In this document: positions 35,946 to 44,454 of the stretch, one piece after another
Layout: each line of letters starts with the position of its first letter
Position numbering within the stretch: position 1 is the first letter of the stretch
DNA from: Myxococcales bacterium
GTDB taxonomy: Bacteria > Myxococcota_A > Polyangia > Nannocystales > Nannocystaceae
Length of the DNA: 64,000 bases
Reading direction: 5' to 3'
NCBI GenBank assembly: GCA_020633295.1
Contig: JACKDW010000011.1
Coordinates: 186,001-250,000 of the forward strand
Program-made: the position numbers and the translations under genes
Notes under the pieces: generated by a model
The model's input: only the letters and a program-made list of their open reading frames with translations
Told to the model about the DNA's origin: nothing
The model's database searches: none

Positions 35946-38243
35946 ATGTCGTCGCCGCCGCGCAACCTCCGTGCCCGCGAAGCCCTCGAGTTCCACAGCA
36001 AGGGTCGCCCGGGCAAGATCCAGGTGCTCCCCTCCAAGCCGCTCACGAGTCAGCGCGATCTCTCGCTCGCCTACTCGCCGGGCGTCGCCGAGCCCTGCCT
36101 CGAGATCGCGCGGGATCCCGACGAGGTCTACAAGTACACGGCGCGCGGCAACCTCGTCGCGGTGATCTCCAACGGCACCGCGGTGCTGGGCCTCGGCGAC
36201 ATCGGGCCGCTGGCGAGCAAGCCGGTGATGGAGGGCAAGGGCGTCCTGTTCAAGAAGTTCGCCGACATCGACGTCTTCGATCTCGAGCTGGACACGCGCG
36301 ACGCGGATCACTTCATCGAGAGCGTGGTCGCGCTCGAGCCGACCTTCGGCGGCATCAACCTCGAGGACATCAAGGCGCCCGAGTGCTTCTACATCGAGGA
36401 GCAGCTCAAGCAGCGCATGAAGATCCCCGTGTTCCACGACGACCAGCACGGGACCGCGATCATCAGCGGCGCCGCGCTGATCAACGCGGCGGAGCTGCAG
36501 GAGAAGACGCTCGCGACCATGCGCGTCGTGGTCAGCGGCGCCGGGGCCTCGGCGATCGCCTGCGCCCGCTTCTACATCAGCCTCGGGATCGACCCGCAGA
36601 ACCTCTTGATGTGCGACTCGAAGGGCGTGCTGCACACCGGGCGCAACCTCGAGGGCCGGCCGCTCAAGCGGGAGTTCGCGCGCGAGACCGACGCGCGCAC
36701 CCTGGCCGACGCGCTCAAGGGCGCCGACCTGTTCCTGGGGCTGTCGCGCGCCGGGCTCGTGACGCCGGCCATGGTCAAGACGATGGCGCCGCGCCCGATC
36801 ATCTTCGCGCTCGCCAACCCCGATCCCGAGATCCCCTACGATTTGGCCAAAGAGGCGCGCCCTGACGCGATCGTCGCGACGGGGCGCAGCGACTTCAACA
36901 ACCAGGTCAACAACGTGCTCGGCTTCCCGTTCCTGTTCCGCGGCGCGCTCGACGTGCGCGCGACCGGGATCAACGAGGCCATGAAGGTCGCGGCCGCGCA
37001 CGCGCTCGCCGAGCTCGCGCGCAAGGACGTCCCGCAGGTCGTGGCCGCCGCCTACGGCGACACGTTCAGCTTCGGGCCCGACTACATCATCCCCAAGCCC
37101 TTCGACCCGCGCGTGCTGCACTGGGTCGCGCCGGCGGTCGCCAAGGCGGCGATCGACAGCGGCGTCGCGCGCTTGTCGCTCGACGTCGAGGGCTACCGCG
37201 AGCGCCTGCGCAGCCTGCTCGGCGGCGCGACCGCGGTGATGCGTCGCTTCGTCCGCAAGGCGACCAGCGACCCGCGTCGGATCGTGTTCCCGGAGGGCGA
37301 GGACCCGCGCGTGCTGCAGGCGTGCGCGATCCTCGACGAGGAGCACATCGCCAAGCCCGTGCTGCTCGGCAACCACGAGCGCATCCGCGAGCTCGTCAAG
37401 GAGTACGAGATCGACCTCGACTTCGCCGGCGTCGACGTGGTCGATCCCCACACCGACGACATGCGTCACGAGTACGCCGAGATCTTCTGGCGCCGGCGCA
37501 ACCGCAAGGGCGTCGATCGGGCGATGGCCCACGCGCTCATGCGCGAGCCCAACTACTTCGGCATGATGATGGTCGCCGAGGGCCGCGCCGAGGGCATCGT
37601 CGCGGGGCTCAACCAGAGCTACCCGGACACGGTGCGCCCGGCGCTGCAGGTCATCGGGCTGCAGCCGGGCGCGCGGCGCATCGCCGGCATGTACCTGATG
37701 CTGCACAAGAGCGGCCTCAAGCTGTTCGGCGACACGACCGTCAACATCGATCAGACCGCGGAGTCGCTGGCCGAGATCGCGGAGATGATCGCCGACGCCG
37801 CCCGCGTGTTCGACGTCGAGCCGCGCGTCGCCATGCTGAGCTACAGCAACTTCGGCTCCGTTCGGCACCGGCACGCGCGCATGGTCGCCGAGGCCGTCGA
37901 GCTGCTGCGCGCGCGTCGACCGGACATCGAGGTCGAGGGCGAGATGCAGGCGAACCTCGCGGTCAACTACGAGATCCAGCGCAAGATCATGCCCGACACG
38001 CGCCTGACCGGCCCGGCGAACGTGCTGATCTTCCCGAGCCTCGACGCCGGCAACGTCGCCTACAAGCTCATGCGCGAGCTCGGCGAGGTCTCGGCCGTGG
38101 GGCCGGTGCTGCTCGGCACGAACCGGCCGGTCACGGCGCTCGAGCGCGACTGCTCGGTCGACAACATCGTGCTGATGACGGCGCTGACCGTGGTCAACGC
38201 GCAGCTGCGCGAGCTCAACCGCGATCGGCTCGTGACCGGCTGA
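35946..38243 (+). CDS. maeB: NADP-dependent malic enzyme with phosphotransacetylase-like domain
   Basis: The 765-residue protein aligns along its length with the MaeB type of malic enzyme, which decarboxylates malate to pyruvate and makes NADPH. The N-terminal catalytic part contains KPLTSQRDLSLAYSPGVAEP, YKYTARGNLVAVISNGTAVLG, FHDDQHGTAIISGA (with the metal-binding acids) and the dinucleotide motif VVSGAGASAIA. From about residue 440 a phosphotransacetylase-like domain follows, ending NARL-type helices; in MaeB this domain binds acetyl-CoA and regulates activity but is not a transacetylase. The total length is the usual one. ATG at 35946 gives the expected N-terminus; ATG at 35934 and 35910 are alternatives. 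Confidence 0.94.
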   Translation: MSSPPRNLRAREALEFHSKGRPGKIQVLPSKPLTSQRDLSLAYSPGVAEPCLEIARDPDEVYKYTARGNLVAVISNGTAVLGLGDIGPLASKPVMEGKGVLFKKFADIDVFDLELDTRDADHFIESVVALEPTFGGINLEDIKAPECFYIEEQLKQRMKIPVFHDDQHGTAIISGAALINAAELQEKTLATMRVVVSGAGASAIACARFYISLGIDPQNLLMCDSKGVLHTGRNLEGRPLKREFARETDARTLADALKGADLFLGLSRAGLVTPAMVKTMAPRPIIFALANPDPEIPYDLAKEARPDAIVATGRSDFNNQVNNVLGFPFLFRGALDVRATGINEAMKVAAAHALAELARKDVPQVVAAAYGDTFSFGPDYIIPKPFDPRVLHWVAPAVAKAAIDSGVARLSLDVEGYRERLRSLLGGATAVMRRFVRKATSDPRRIVFPEGEDPRVLQACAILDEEHIAKPVLLGNHERIRELVKEYEIDLDFAGVDVVDPHTDDMRHEYAEIFWRRRNRKGVDRAMAHALMREPNYFGMMMVAEGRAEGIVAGLNQSYPDTVRPALQVIGLQPGARRIAGMYLMLHKSGLKLFGDTTVNIDQTAESLAEIAEMIADAARVFDVEPRVAMLSYSNFGSVRHRHARMVAEAVELLRARRPDIEVEGEMQANLAVNYEIQRKIMPDTRLTGPANVLIFPSLDAGNVAYKLMRELGEVSAVGPVLLGTNRPVTALERDCSVDNIVLMTALTVVNAQLRELNRDRLVTG

Positions 38244-38253
38244 CGCGCCGGCG

Positions 38254-38835
38254 TCAGTGCGTCGACCACCAGCGCAGGAACGCGTCGAAGCCCAGCGCGC
38301 CGCGCCCGTCGGCGTCGAGCTGCTCGAAGGTCTCGGCGATCTCGGTGGGGTTGCCGGTGTGCCCGAGCTCGTTCACGAGCAGGTGGAACTCGCCGAGGTT
38401 GATCATCGCGTCGCCGTCGCGATCGAACTTGTCGAAGTGCGAGCGGACGCTCCACCAGCGCGCGAAGTCGTCGAAGGCGACGCGCTCGCCCGTGGCCAGC
38501 GCGTTGAAGTCAGCGGCGAGCGCCGCGGGTCCGCGTGAGCCGCCGAGCGCCTGCACGAGCGCCTGAAAGCCGCGCAGCCCGATGGTGCCGGTGCGGCCCT
38601 CGTCGTGGTTGTCGAACGCCGAGCGCAGGTTCCACCAGCGCGCGAACTCTTCGAACTCGAGCAGGCCGCCGGCGTCCTTGTCGATCGCGTTGAAGTCGGC
38701 CTCGACGTCCGCCGGGCTGCGGTCGCTGCCGAGCTCGTGGACCAGCTCGCGAAACTCGATCAGATCGATCTTGCCGTTGCCGTCCTTGTCGTACTGCTCG
38801 AAGGTCGTCCGGACCTGCTCTTCAGGGGCGCTCAT
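38254..38835 (-). CDS. EF-hand calcium-binding protein with three tandem modules
   Basis: The 193-residue protein consists of three repeats of about 62 residues, each with a pair of EF-hand-like loops and a closing Phe-x-Arg-Trp-Trp. Canonical loops are DKDGNGKIDLIEF (module 1) and DRDGDAMINLGEF (module 3); others such as DEGRTGTIGL are degenerate. No signal peptide is present, so it should act in the cytoplasm as a calcium sensor or buffer. It lies 102 bases downstream of the peptide deformylase gene on the same strand and converges with maeB, whose stop is only 10 bases away. Confidence 0.85.
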   Translation of the reverse strand: MSAPEEQVRTTFEQYDKDGNGKIDLIEFRELVHELGSDRSPADVEADFNAIDKDAGGLLEFEEFARWWNLRSAFDNHDEGRTGTIGLRGFQALVQALGGSRGPAALAADFNALATGERVAFDDFARWWSVRSHFDKFDRDGDAMINLGEFHLLVNELGHTGNPTEIAETFEQLDADGRGALGFDAFLRWWSTH

Positions 38836-38937
38836 GGCATCTACATGTACCAGACGCGCGCCGCTTCGCGGAGCCGGGCGTGTACGAGCGGACAGGACGG
38901 TGTTTCGCCGGCGGACGCGGCGATCGCCGCGAGCGGC

Positions 38938-39501
38938 CTAGGCGAGCGCGGGCTTCGACTCGGACCCGCGCTTGCTCTGCTTGCGGGACTCGGCGCTGTG
39001 GAAGCGCTTCATCTTGCGCTTGATCATCTCTTTCTTGACCATGCCGACGAGGTCGATCATCAGCTTGCCCGTGAGGTGATCGTGCTCGTGCTGGAGCGCG
39101 CGCCCGTAGAGGCCGTCGCTCTCGACCTCCCGCGTGGTCCCGTCGAGCCGCATCGCGCGGACCTTCGCCCAGCGCGGCCGCTTGATGTCGACGTACACGT
39201 CCGGGAAGCTCAAGCAGCCCTCCTCGGCGATCTCGAGGCCCTTGCCGGTCTCGACGATCTCGGGGTTGATGAACACCTCCGGCGGCGCGTTCTCGTCACC
39301 GCCCGCGACCTTGCCGTCGATGAGGAAGACCTGCTCCATGCGGCCGACCTGGATCGCCGCGATCCCGGCGGCGTTGAGCGAGTACATCGTGTCCGTGAGG
39401 TCGCGGACGAGCTCGCGGATGTCGTCGTTGATCTCGGCGACGGGGACCGTGTCCTCGCGCAGCCGAGGGTCGGGATACTTGACGATTTCGAGGACGGCCA
39501 T
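38938..39501 (-). CDS. def: Peptide deformylase
   Basis: The 187-residue enzyme removes the N-formyl group from nascent proteins. All three motifs are present: GIAAIQ (46-51), EGCLS (94-98, Cys metal ligand) and QHEHDH (HExxH-like 138-142, two His metal ligands and the catalytic Glu). A Lys/Arg-rich C-terminal tail of about 30 residues (KKEMIKRKMKRF and onward) exceeds the usual length and is typical of forms that contact the ribosome. The start is ATG at 39501 with GGAG about 12 bases upstream. It is divergent from the Mrp gene. Confidence 0.95.
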   Translation of the reverse strand: MAVLEIVKYPDPRLREDTVPVAEINDDIRELVRDLTDTMYSLNAAGIAAIQVGRMEQVFLIDGKVAGGDENAPPEVFINPEIVETGKGLEIAEEGCLSFPDVYVDIKRPRWAKVRAMRLDGTTREVESDGLYGRALQHEHDHLTGKLMIDLVGMVKKEMIKRKMKRFHSAESRKQSKRGSESKPALA

Positions 39502-39671
39502 GTTGTGTGGAAGCTCCGCGGATACGCTGACGTGAGGGTAGCTTATCGCTGTTCGCGATGCTACATCCGGCCGAGGTTGGCGCCATAGACGAGCGGAGCG
39601 CGTCGTGCCGCAGCACGGGAGCTCGCCCCGCGATCGGCCGTCGGGCGCGCCGCCGAGGAGAGAGACGAACG

Positions 39672-39692
39672 ATGGGGTTGCGATGGGGTTGA
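39672..39692 (+). other. Six-codon mini-ORF overlapping the mrp start
   Basis: ATG at 39672 opens a frame reading Met-Gly-Leu-Arg-Trp-Gly-stop whose end overlaps the mrp ATG at 39683. It sits behind a GAGGAGAGAG tract, which is better spaced for this ATG (about 9 bases) than for the mrp ATG. The 11-base sequence ATGGGGTTGCG/ATGGGGTTGAC is a near-duplication. It may be a chance event or a translational-coupling leader. Confidence 0.35.
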
Positions 39693-40780
39693 CCGCGGAG
39701 CAGGTGCGCAGCGCGTTGGCGAGCGTGAACGATCCGGCGACGGGTCGCGAGATCGTCTCCGGGCAGCTCGAGCGCGTTGAGATCACCCAAGACGGCGCCG
39801 CCGGCGAGCGCGTCGTGCTCACCGTGAGCCTGATCTCTCCAGGCTACCCGCAGCGCGGCACGCTCGACGCGTCGCTGCGCGGCGCGCTCGACTCACTAGG
39901 TGTCCCTGTGGACATCCAGTACACGCTCCGGGTCCCGCACAAGCCGGCGCGCCAGGACCTCAACCGGCTGCCGACGGTCAAGAACATCATCGCGGTGGCG
40001 GCGGGCAAGGGCGGCGTCGGCAAGAGCACCGTCAGCGTCAACGTCGCGATGGCGCTCAAGCAGCTCGGCGCCCGCGTGGCGATCCTCGACGCCGACATCT
40101 ACGGGCCGAGCGTGCCCAAGATGCTCGGCGTCCCCAACCGCGAGACCTCGACCACGCCCGAGGGCGACCGCATCGCGCCCGCGATCTACCGCGGCGTGCC
40201 GGTGATGAGCGTCGCGTACTTCGTCGAGCCGGGCGGCGCGGTCATCTGGCGCGGCCCGATGATCCACAAGCTGCTCAAGCAGTTCCTCGAGGACGTCGTG
40301 TGGGGCGAGATCGACTACCTGATCGTCGACTTGCCCCCAGGGACAGGTGATGCTCAGCTCTCGCTCGCGCAGCTGATCCCGATCACCGGCGCGATCATGG
40401 TGACGACGCCGCAGGAGATCGCGCTGATCGACGTGCGCCGCGCGGTCAACATGTTCAACAAGCTCGAGGTCCCGATCGTCGGCGTCGTCGAGAACATGAG
40501 CCACTACGTGTGCCCGGCCTGCGGCTACCGCGACAACATCTTCGCGGCGGGCGGCGGGCGCAACCTCGCCCGCGAGCTGAACGTGCCGCTGCTCGGCCAG
40601 GTGCCGATCAACAACCAGATCAGCCACGGCGGCGAGGCCGGCGCGCCCGTCGTCGAGGCCGTCCCCGACGGCGATCAGGCGCGGGTGCTGATCGACATCG
40701 CCGCCCAGGCGGCGCTGGCGATCAGCAAGCTGAGCGCGTCTGGCCCGAAGCGCAGCACCATGCTGCGGACCGTCAACTGA
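39683..40780 (+). CDS. Mrp/ApbC-type iron-sulfur cluster carrier ATPase
   Basis: The 365-residue protein has an N-terminal MIP18/DUF59 domain (about 1-90) and a MinD-type P-loop ATPase domain. Walker A is AAGKGGVGKST (106-116), followed by DADIYGPSVPKMLG and LPPGTGDAQLSL. The cluster-binding CxxC is CPACGY (about 278-281), in the usual place. Mrp/ApbC/NBP35 proteins carry and transfer [4Fe-4S] clusters to apo-proteins. The length is normal. GTG at 39605 in frame would give an unconserved N-terminal extension, so ATG 39683 is preferred. The Lon-N-domain gene converges 12 bases after its stop. Confidence 0.93.
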   Translation: MGLTAEQVRSALASVNDPATGREIVSGQLERVEITQDGAAGERVVLTVSLISPGYPQRGTLDASLRGALDSLGVPVDIQYTLRVPHKPARQDLNRLPTVKNIIAVAAGKGGVGKSTVSVNVAMALKQLGARVAILDADIYGPSVPKMLGVPNRETSTTPEGDRIAPAIYRGVPVMSVAYFVEPGGAVIWRGPMIHKLLKQFLEDVVWGEIDYLIVDLPPGTGDAQLSLAQLIPITGAIMVTTPQEIALIDVRRAVNMFNKLEVPIVGVVENMSHYVCPACGYRDNIFAAGGGRNLARELNVPLLGQVPINNQISHGGEAGAPVVEAVPDGDQARVLIDIAAQAALAISKLSASGPKRSTMLRTVN

Positions 40781-40792
40781 CGCGCGCGCTCG

Positions 40793-41515
40793 CTAGTTGC
40801 ACATCTCGGCCGGCAGCCGCGCGTGCGTCTGCAGGACGTCGAGCAGCGCGCCGACGCGCTCGAGCAGCAGCGTGACGCGCTCGTCGGTGGTCGCGCTGGC
40901 GAGGCAGCGCTGCTGGAATTCGGTGTAGGACGACCCGCGGAACAGCCGACGGTTGATCGCGGTGCTGATGAGCATCTCGACGCTCGGGAGCAGCGCCGTG
41001 ACCGTGTAGGTGAACACGCGCGGGTCGTTGATCGAGAGCACGGTGTCGACCGTCTCGGTGTCGTTGCGGTTACACGCCCGGGCGAGCCGCTCGACCTGCG
41101 CCTTGAGCACCTCGAGGTGCTCGTGTTCGCGCGGCGGCTCCTCGGGCAGCGGCTCCGCCGCGACGACGCGAAAGCTGTGGCTCAGGTCGCGCTCGGACAG
41201 CAGGCGCGCGCGCGCGAGGCCCTCGAGGCGGATGAAGCGGCGCCCGTCCGGGAGCCGCAGGTGCGACAGCAGCTTGCCCACGCCGAAGACAGGCTCGATC
41301 TCCGGGCGTCCCTCGTAGTCGGCCTCGTACCCCGGTCGGAGGAGCGGGACGCCGATGTGCTGGCCGCATTCGAGCGCGTGATCGACCAGGTCGAGGTAGC
41401 GCGGTTCGAACACGTTGAGCGGCAGGATCATGCCTGGCAAGAGGACCAGGTTAGGCAGCGGGAAGATCGGCAGGGACGCCAGGAGCTCCGCGGCGAGCGT
41501 GTGATGCTTGAGCAT
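40793..41515 (-). CDS. Lon N-terminal substrate-binding domain protein
   Basis: The 240-residue protein contains the ATP-dependent-protease La N-terminal domain, starting LPIFPLPNLVLLPGMILPLNVFEPRY and followed by GVGKLLSHLRLPDGRRFIRLEGLARARLL. It has no AAA+ or protease domain. Stand-alone Lon-N proteins bind peptides and their cellular role is generally unknown. The frame is open upstream to 41719 but the conserved start is at 41515. It is convergent with the Mrp gene. Confidence 0.88.
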   Translation of the reverse strand: MLKHHTLAAELLASLPIFPLPNLVLLPGMILPLNVFEPRYLDLVDHALECGQHIGVPLLRPGYEADYEGRPEIEPVFGVGKLLSHLRLPDGRRFIRLEGLARARLLSERDLSHSFRVVAAEPLPEEPPREHEHLEVLKAQVERLARACNRNDTETVDTVLSINDPRVFTYTVTALLPSVEMLISTAINRRLFRGSSYTEFQQRCLASATTDERVTLLLERVGALLDVLQTHARLPAEMCN

Positions 41516-41766
41516 GAACGTGCGCGACCGTGAGGTTCGACGTCTAGTTTGCACAGGACCCACGCGTCCGTCCACTCGCGACCCACAGGATTCAACCACG
41601 CCTCCGCGGCTCGTGGCGCGCTCACCTTCAGAACGCGTGTTCTTCTCCTGCGAGCGTCCTTCGTTTTTTGCCGGCGGCGCTCGTCGTCGACGCGCTCGTG
41701 CGTGGTGCGTGCGGAGCACAGCCCGGCGAGGAGGTTCGCGGCTGGCGCCGGATCGAGCGCGATGGG

Positions 41767-42465
41767 TTAGCGAGGAGGCTGGTGACTCGTCTCCTCAGGC
41801 CGCTCGGCGTCAGGGCGCATGTTCGTGAACACGATCGTCGCGCCCGCGAAGGGATCGCTGGCGGCCTCGGGGAGGTCAACGCGGCTGATCCCGCCGCAGC
41901 CCTGACGGAAGCGGGTGTAGCCGGCGGGTCCGAGGCCAGCGCTGTGCGCGAGGATGACTCGGAGGACGGTGTTGTGCGCGACCACGGCGATCGCCGCGGC
42001 CCCGTCGCCGCGCCCGTCGGCGAGGTGTCGGGTGGCGAGCCCGATCGCGCACGGGAGCACCCGCGCGCTGACATCCCGAACGCTCTCGCCGCCCGGGATG
42101 CGTGTGTCCAGGAGGTCGTCATAGCGAAGGCGGGCGAGCGCGGGGTAGCGAGTCCGCGCCTCCGCGAACGCGAGCCCCTCGAACACGCCGAGGTACATCT
42201 CGCGCAGCGCGGGCAAGACCTCGACACGAGGAGCGTCGCCGTGGGCCGCCTCTTGCCGCTCGGCCACGGCGCGCGCGCCGTGGTGCGCGCGCTCGAGGTC
42301 TGAGCAGTAGATCGCCGTCAGTCGGACGCGCTCGAGCCACCGCGCCTGGGAGAGAGCCTGGGCGCGCCCGCGGTCCGAGAGCGCGACGTCGCGGTGGCCG
42401 TAGAACGAGGTTGGGCAGACGGTCTCCCCGTGGCGGAGGAGAAAGAGCTGCAGGCCGCCGGGCAC
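41767..42465 (-). CDS. Histidine phosphatase superfamily protein
   Basis: The 232-residue protein has the phosphoglycerate-mutase-like signature LLRHGET (Arg11, His12, Gly13), an acidic ALREMYLGVFEGL and the second His in VAHNTVLR. It resembles CobC/alpha-ribazole phosphatase and other small phosphatases that use a phosphohistidine intermediate. The start is GTG at 42465. It is 13 bases after folE on the same strand, so it is probably cotranscribed with GTP cyclohydrolase I; a role in dephosphorylating a pterin intermediate is possible but not shown. Confidence 0.85.
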   Translation of the reverse strand: MPGGLQLFLLRHGETVCPTSFYGHRDVALSDRGRAQALSQARWLERVRLTAIYCSDLERAHHGARAVAERQEAAHGDAPRVEVLPALREMYLGVFEGLAFAEARTRYPALARLRYDDLLDTRIPGGESVRDVSARVLPCAIGLATRHLADGRGDGAAAIAVVAHNTVLRVILAHSAGLGPAGYTRFRQGCGGISRVDLPEAASDPFAGATIVFTNMRPDAERPEETSHQPPR

Positions 42466-42478
42466 GCGGACGGGCCTC

Positions 42479-43045
42479 TCAGTTGGCGAAGAACTGGGTT
42501 CGGAGGTCGGGTCGATGCTCCAGCGCGCCGCGCAGCGTGCACGTGACGACCTCGGTCGAGTGCTTGTTATCGGGGATGCTGAGGCAGGTATGGTGTCCGC
42601 GCATCATGCAGCCGGCCCCGCGCGCGCTCAGGTGCTCCATGAGCGCGTCCGCGATCTCGCTGCCCGCTCGCTCCTGCAGCGTCAGGCGTCGCGTGTAGCA
42701 GCGCACGAGGTCCGCGAGACGCCCGAATCCCGCGAGCTTGTCAGCCGGCAGATAAGCGACCGTCGCCACGCCGGTGTACGGCAGCAGATGATGGGGACAC
42801 AGCCCGTGATACGGGATGCCCCGGACGATCACGAGCTCGGTCGCGCCTTCGCCCTCCACCGGGTCCCCGAGGATCTGCGCCGGGTCCATGGCGAAGCCCG
42901 ATAAGAACTCGTTGAGCCAGGTGTCCGCCACCCGCCGCGGCGTCTTGCGCAGATCCTTGTGATCGAGGTCGAGCCGGCAGGCGCGCAGGAGCTCGCGCAG
43001 TGACGCTTCGATCGCGGCGCGCTCGGGCAAATCTCGGTCGCTCAT
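42479..43045 (-). CDS. folE: GTP cyclohydrolase I
   Basis: The 188-residue enzyme converts GTP to 7,8-dihydroneopterin triphosphate, the first step of folate and tetrahydrobiopterin synthesis. The zinc site is GLCPHHLLPYTG (Cys83, His86) together with the later Cys in HTCLSIPDN (about 154). KTPRRVADTW, GFGRLADLVR and RRLTLQERAGSEIADAL are also conserved. The length fits the short bacterial form. It is the middle gene of a same-strand run merR-folE-histidine phosphatase, 96 bases after the regulator. Confidence 0.95.
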   Translation of the reverse strand: MSDRDLPERAAIEASLRELLRACRLDLDHKDLRKTPRRVADTWLNEFLSGFAMDPAQILGDPVEGEGATELVIVRGIPYHGLCPHHLLPYTGVATVAYLPADKLAGFGRLADLVRCYTRRLTLQERAGSEIADALMEHLSARGAGCMMRGHHTCLSIPDNKHSTEVVTCTLRGALEHRPDLRTQFFAN

Positions 43046-43141
43046 GGCCTCGTCCTTGGCGGCGGTCGTTCGGATCCGTCGGATATGGTGGATGTGGATG
43101 TAGAGGAGCTCGTCGTCGCGCGGGGGAGCTCGAGAGCCCGG

Positions 43142-43720
43142 TTAGGTCGCGGGCGGGAAGCTGTCGTCGTCGCCGTGCGCAACATCGCCCACGATGCTCA
43201 GCGGTTCGCGCGCGTCCTCGCGGATCTCTCCGGCGCGCCAGCTGAGCTTGAATCCACGCGGCTGGGCCGTGAGCGGCGGAACACGCTCACATGCGCCACA
43301 ATCTGGGGTCTCCCCCCGGTCGGTACACTCGTTGCACACCGAGAGCAGACGCCGCGTCTCCTGGAGATCCGCGTGCAGTCGCGTGAGGATGTCGATCTTT
43401 TGTTGCAGGCGCTCGAGGTGGCCCGCGACCAGCGATTGCAGCTTCGAGCACGCCACCTGGTCGCCCGACGACTGATCACGGATGTTGAACAGCGCCGTGA
43501 TCTCCTCCAAGGACCAGCCAGCCTCCCGCAGGCTGATGATGAAATTGAGCCGCTCGAGCTCGCTGGGTGGGAACAGTCGATGACCGCCCGAGCTGCGCGA
43601 CGCGTGCAGCAGCCCTTGACGCTCGTAGTAGCGCACCGTGCGGGGCGTACAACCACTCCCCTGGGTCATATCCTTCAGGGTGAGGTGCTTGCCGGGGCGC
43701 TTCATCACCATCGCCTTCAA
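43142..43720 (-). CDS. MerR-family transcriptional regulator with C-terminal Cys cluster
   Basis: The 192-residue protein has a MerR winged helix-turn-helix (TLKDMTQGSGCTPRTVRYYERQG, then SGGHRLFPPSELERLNFI), a dimerising coiled coil, and a C-terminal region with CNECTDRGETPDCGAC (about residues 129-144). The C-x2-C-x8-C-x2-C spacing suits a bound metal or iron-sulfur cluster, as in sensors of metals or redox stress. The effector is not predictable. An internal ATG at residue 6 could also serve as start. Its DNA targets may include the divergent region before rpsU or the downstream folE gene. Confidence 0.82.
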   Translation of the reverse strand: MKAMVMKRPGKHLTLKDMTQGSGCTPRTVRYYERQGLLHASRSSGGHRLFPPSELERLNFIISLREAGWSLEEITALFNIRDQSSGDQVACSKLQSLVAGHLERLQQKIDILTRLHADLQETRRLLSVCNECTDRGETPDCGACERVPPLTAQPRGFKLSWRAGEIREDAREPLSIVGDVAHGDDDSFPPAT

Positions 43721-44076
43721 CGCTGGCGCAACCGCATGAACCTGTCAATCGGGAGCCGGATGGGGGTTGTGTCCGGGTGATCGTTGACGCGGGCGCGTCC
43801 TCGCGCGAGGCCATGGAGTGATCTGGGGATCGAACATGGTTCGCTCGCGGACGATATGCGGGTCCGGCCGCGTCGCAGCGACGCGATGTTGGCGAGTTTT
43901 GGGAAAATCGGCGCTTGGGCCGGCAATCAGTGAAGGGCGCAGTTGACGCGGCGTGTGTTTTCACAGCTCTCGTCGCGTTCATCGCGGGTGTCGCTCGAGC
44001 ATTCGAGCGCTTGACCGACCTGCGGTTATCCCCCTATATCTCACGACCCTTGGGACTCAACCCCCCATATACGAGC
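43721..44076. other. Divergent region between merR and rpsU
   Basis: About 350 bases without a convincing gene. The composition is lower in G+C around 43850-44075, including TTGGGAAAATCGG and a CCCCCCATATACG segment just before the bS21 start. MerR-type promoters (19-20 bp spacer with dyad) would be expected here, but I could not identify one unambiguously. The frame leading into bS21 is open back to 43915. Confidence 0.5.
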
Positions 44077-44379
44077 ATGCCGCCCCGAACCAACCAAGAC
44101 ATCGAGAACCACGACACTGGCCGGAGCGAGTCCTCGCCGCCGCCCAACGAGCACATCCCCGTGCAGGGACGGCCGCTGGAGGTCAAGGTCGACGAGCGCG
44201 GTGTGGAGCGCGCGATCCGCAAGCTTCGTCGCCTCATGGCGAGTGAGGGCGTCCTGCGAGAGATCAAGCGTCGTCGGCACTACGAGAAGCCGAGCGTCAA
44301 GTCGAAGCGCAAGCTGCGTGAGGCCGAGCGCCGTCGGAAGCGACGCCAGCGCAAGCGCATGCCGATGCGCGGCGAATAG
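44077..44379 (+). CDS. rpsU: Ribosomal protein bS21 with N-terminal extension
   Basis: The last about 65 residues match bS21: PLEVKVDERGVERAIRKLRRL, GVLREIKRRRHYEKPS and a Lys/Arg-rich tail. bS21 binds the 30S platform near the anti-Shine-Dalgarno. About 33 polar residues precede this core, so the protein (100 aa) is longer than the usual 60-70. No Shine-Dalgarno is seen before ATG 44077, only GAGC. The gene is alone; a hairpin at 44425 follows. The bS21 core is certain, the exact start less so. Confidence 0.88.
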   Translation: MPPRTNQDIENHDTGRSESSPPPNEHIPVQGRPLEVKVDERGVERAIRKLRRLMASEGVLREIKRRRHYEKPSVKSKRKLREAERRRKRRQRKRMPMRGE

Positions 44380-44424
44380 TCCAAAGGGTACGTCCCGTCG
44401 CGCGGCCGATCTGGCCCCGTCAAC

Positions 44425-44454
44425 AGAGAGCACTACCGTTGTGTAGTGCTCTCT
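44425..44454 (+). terminator. 12-bp perfect hairpin after rpsU
   Basis: AGAGAGCACTAC pairs fully with GTAGTGCTCTCT around the loop CGTTGT. It could terminate rpsU transcription, though only TTCGCTCG follows. It also covers the GTG start of the next gene at 44446, so it could instead control that gene's translation. Confidence 0.6.

Noticed and set aside
34836..37874. 1012-codon minus-strand frame opposite maeB
   Set aside because: It is antisense to a protein that aligns fully with malic enzyme and has no recognisable domain.
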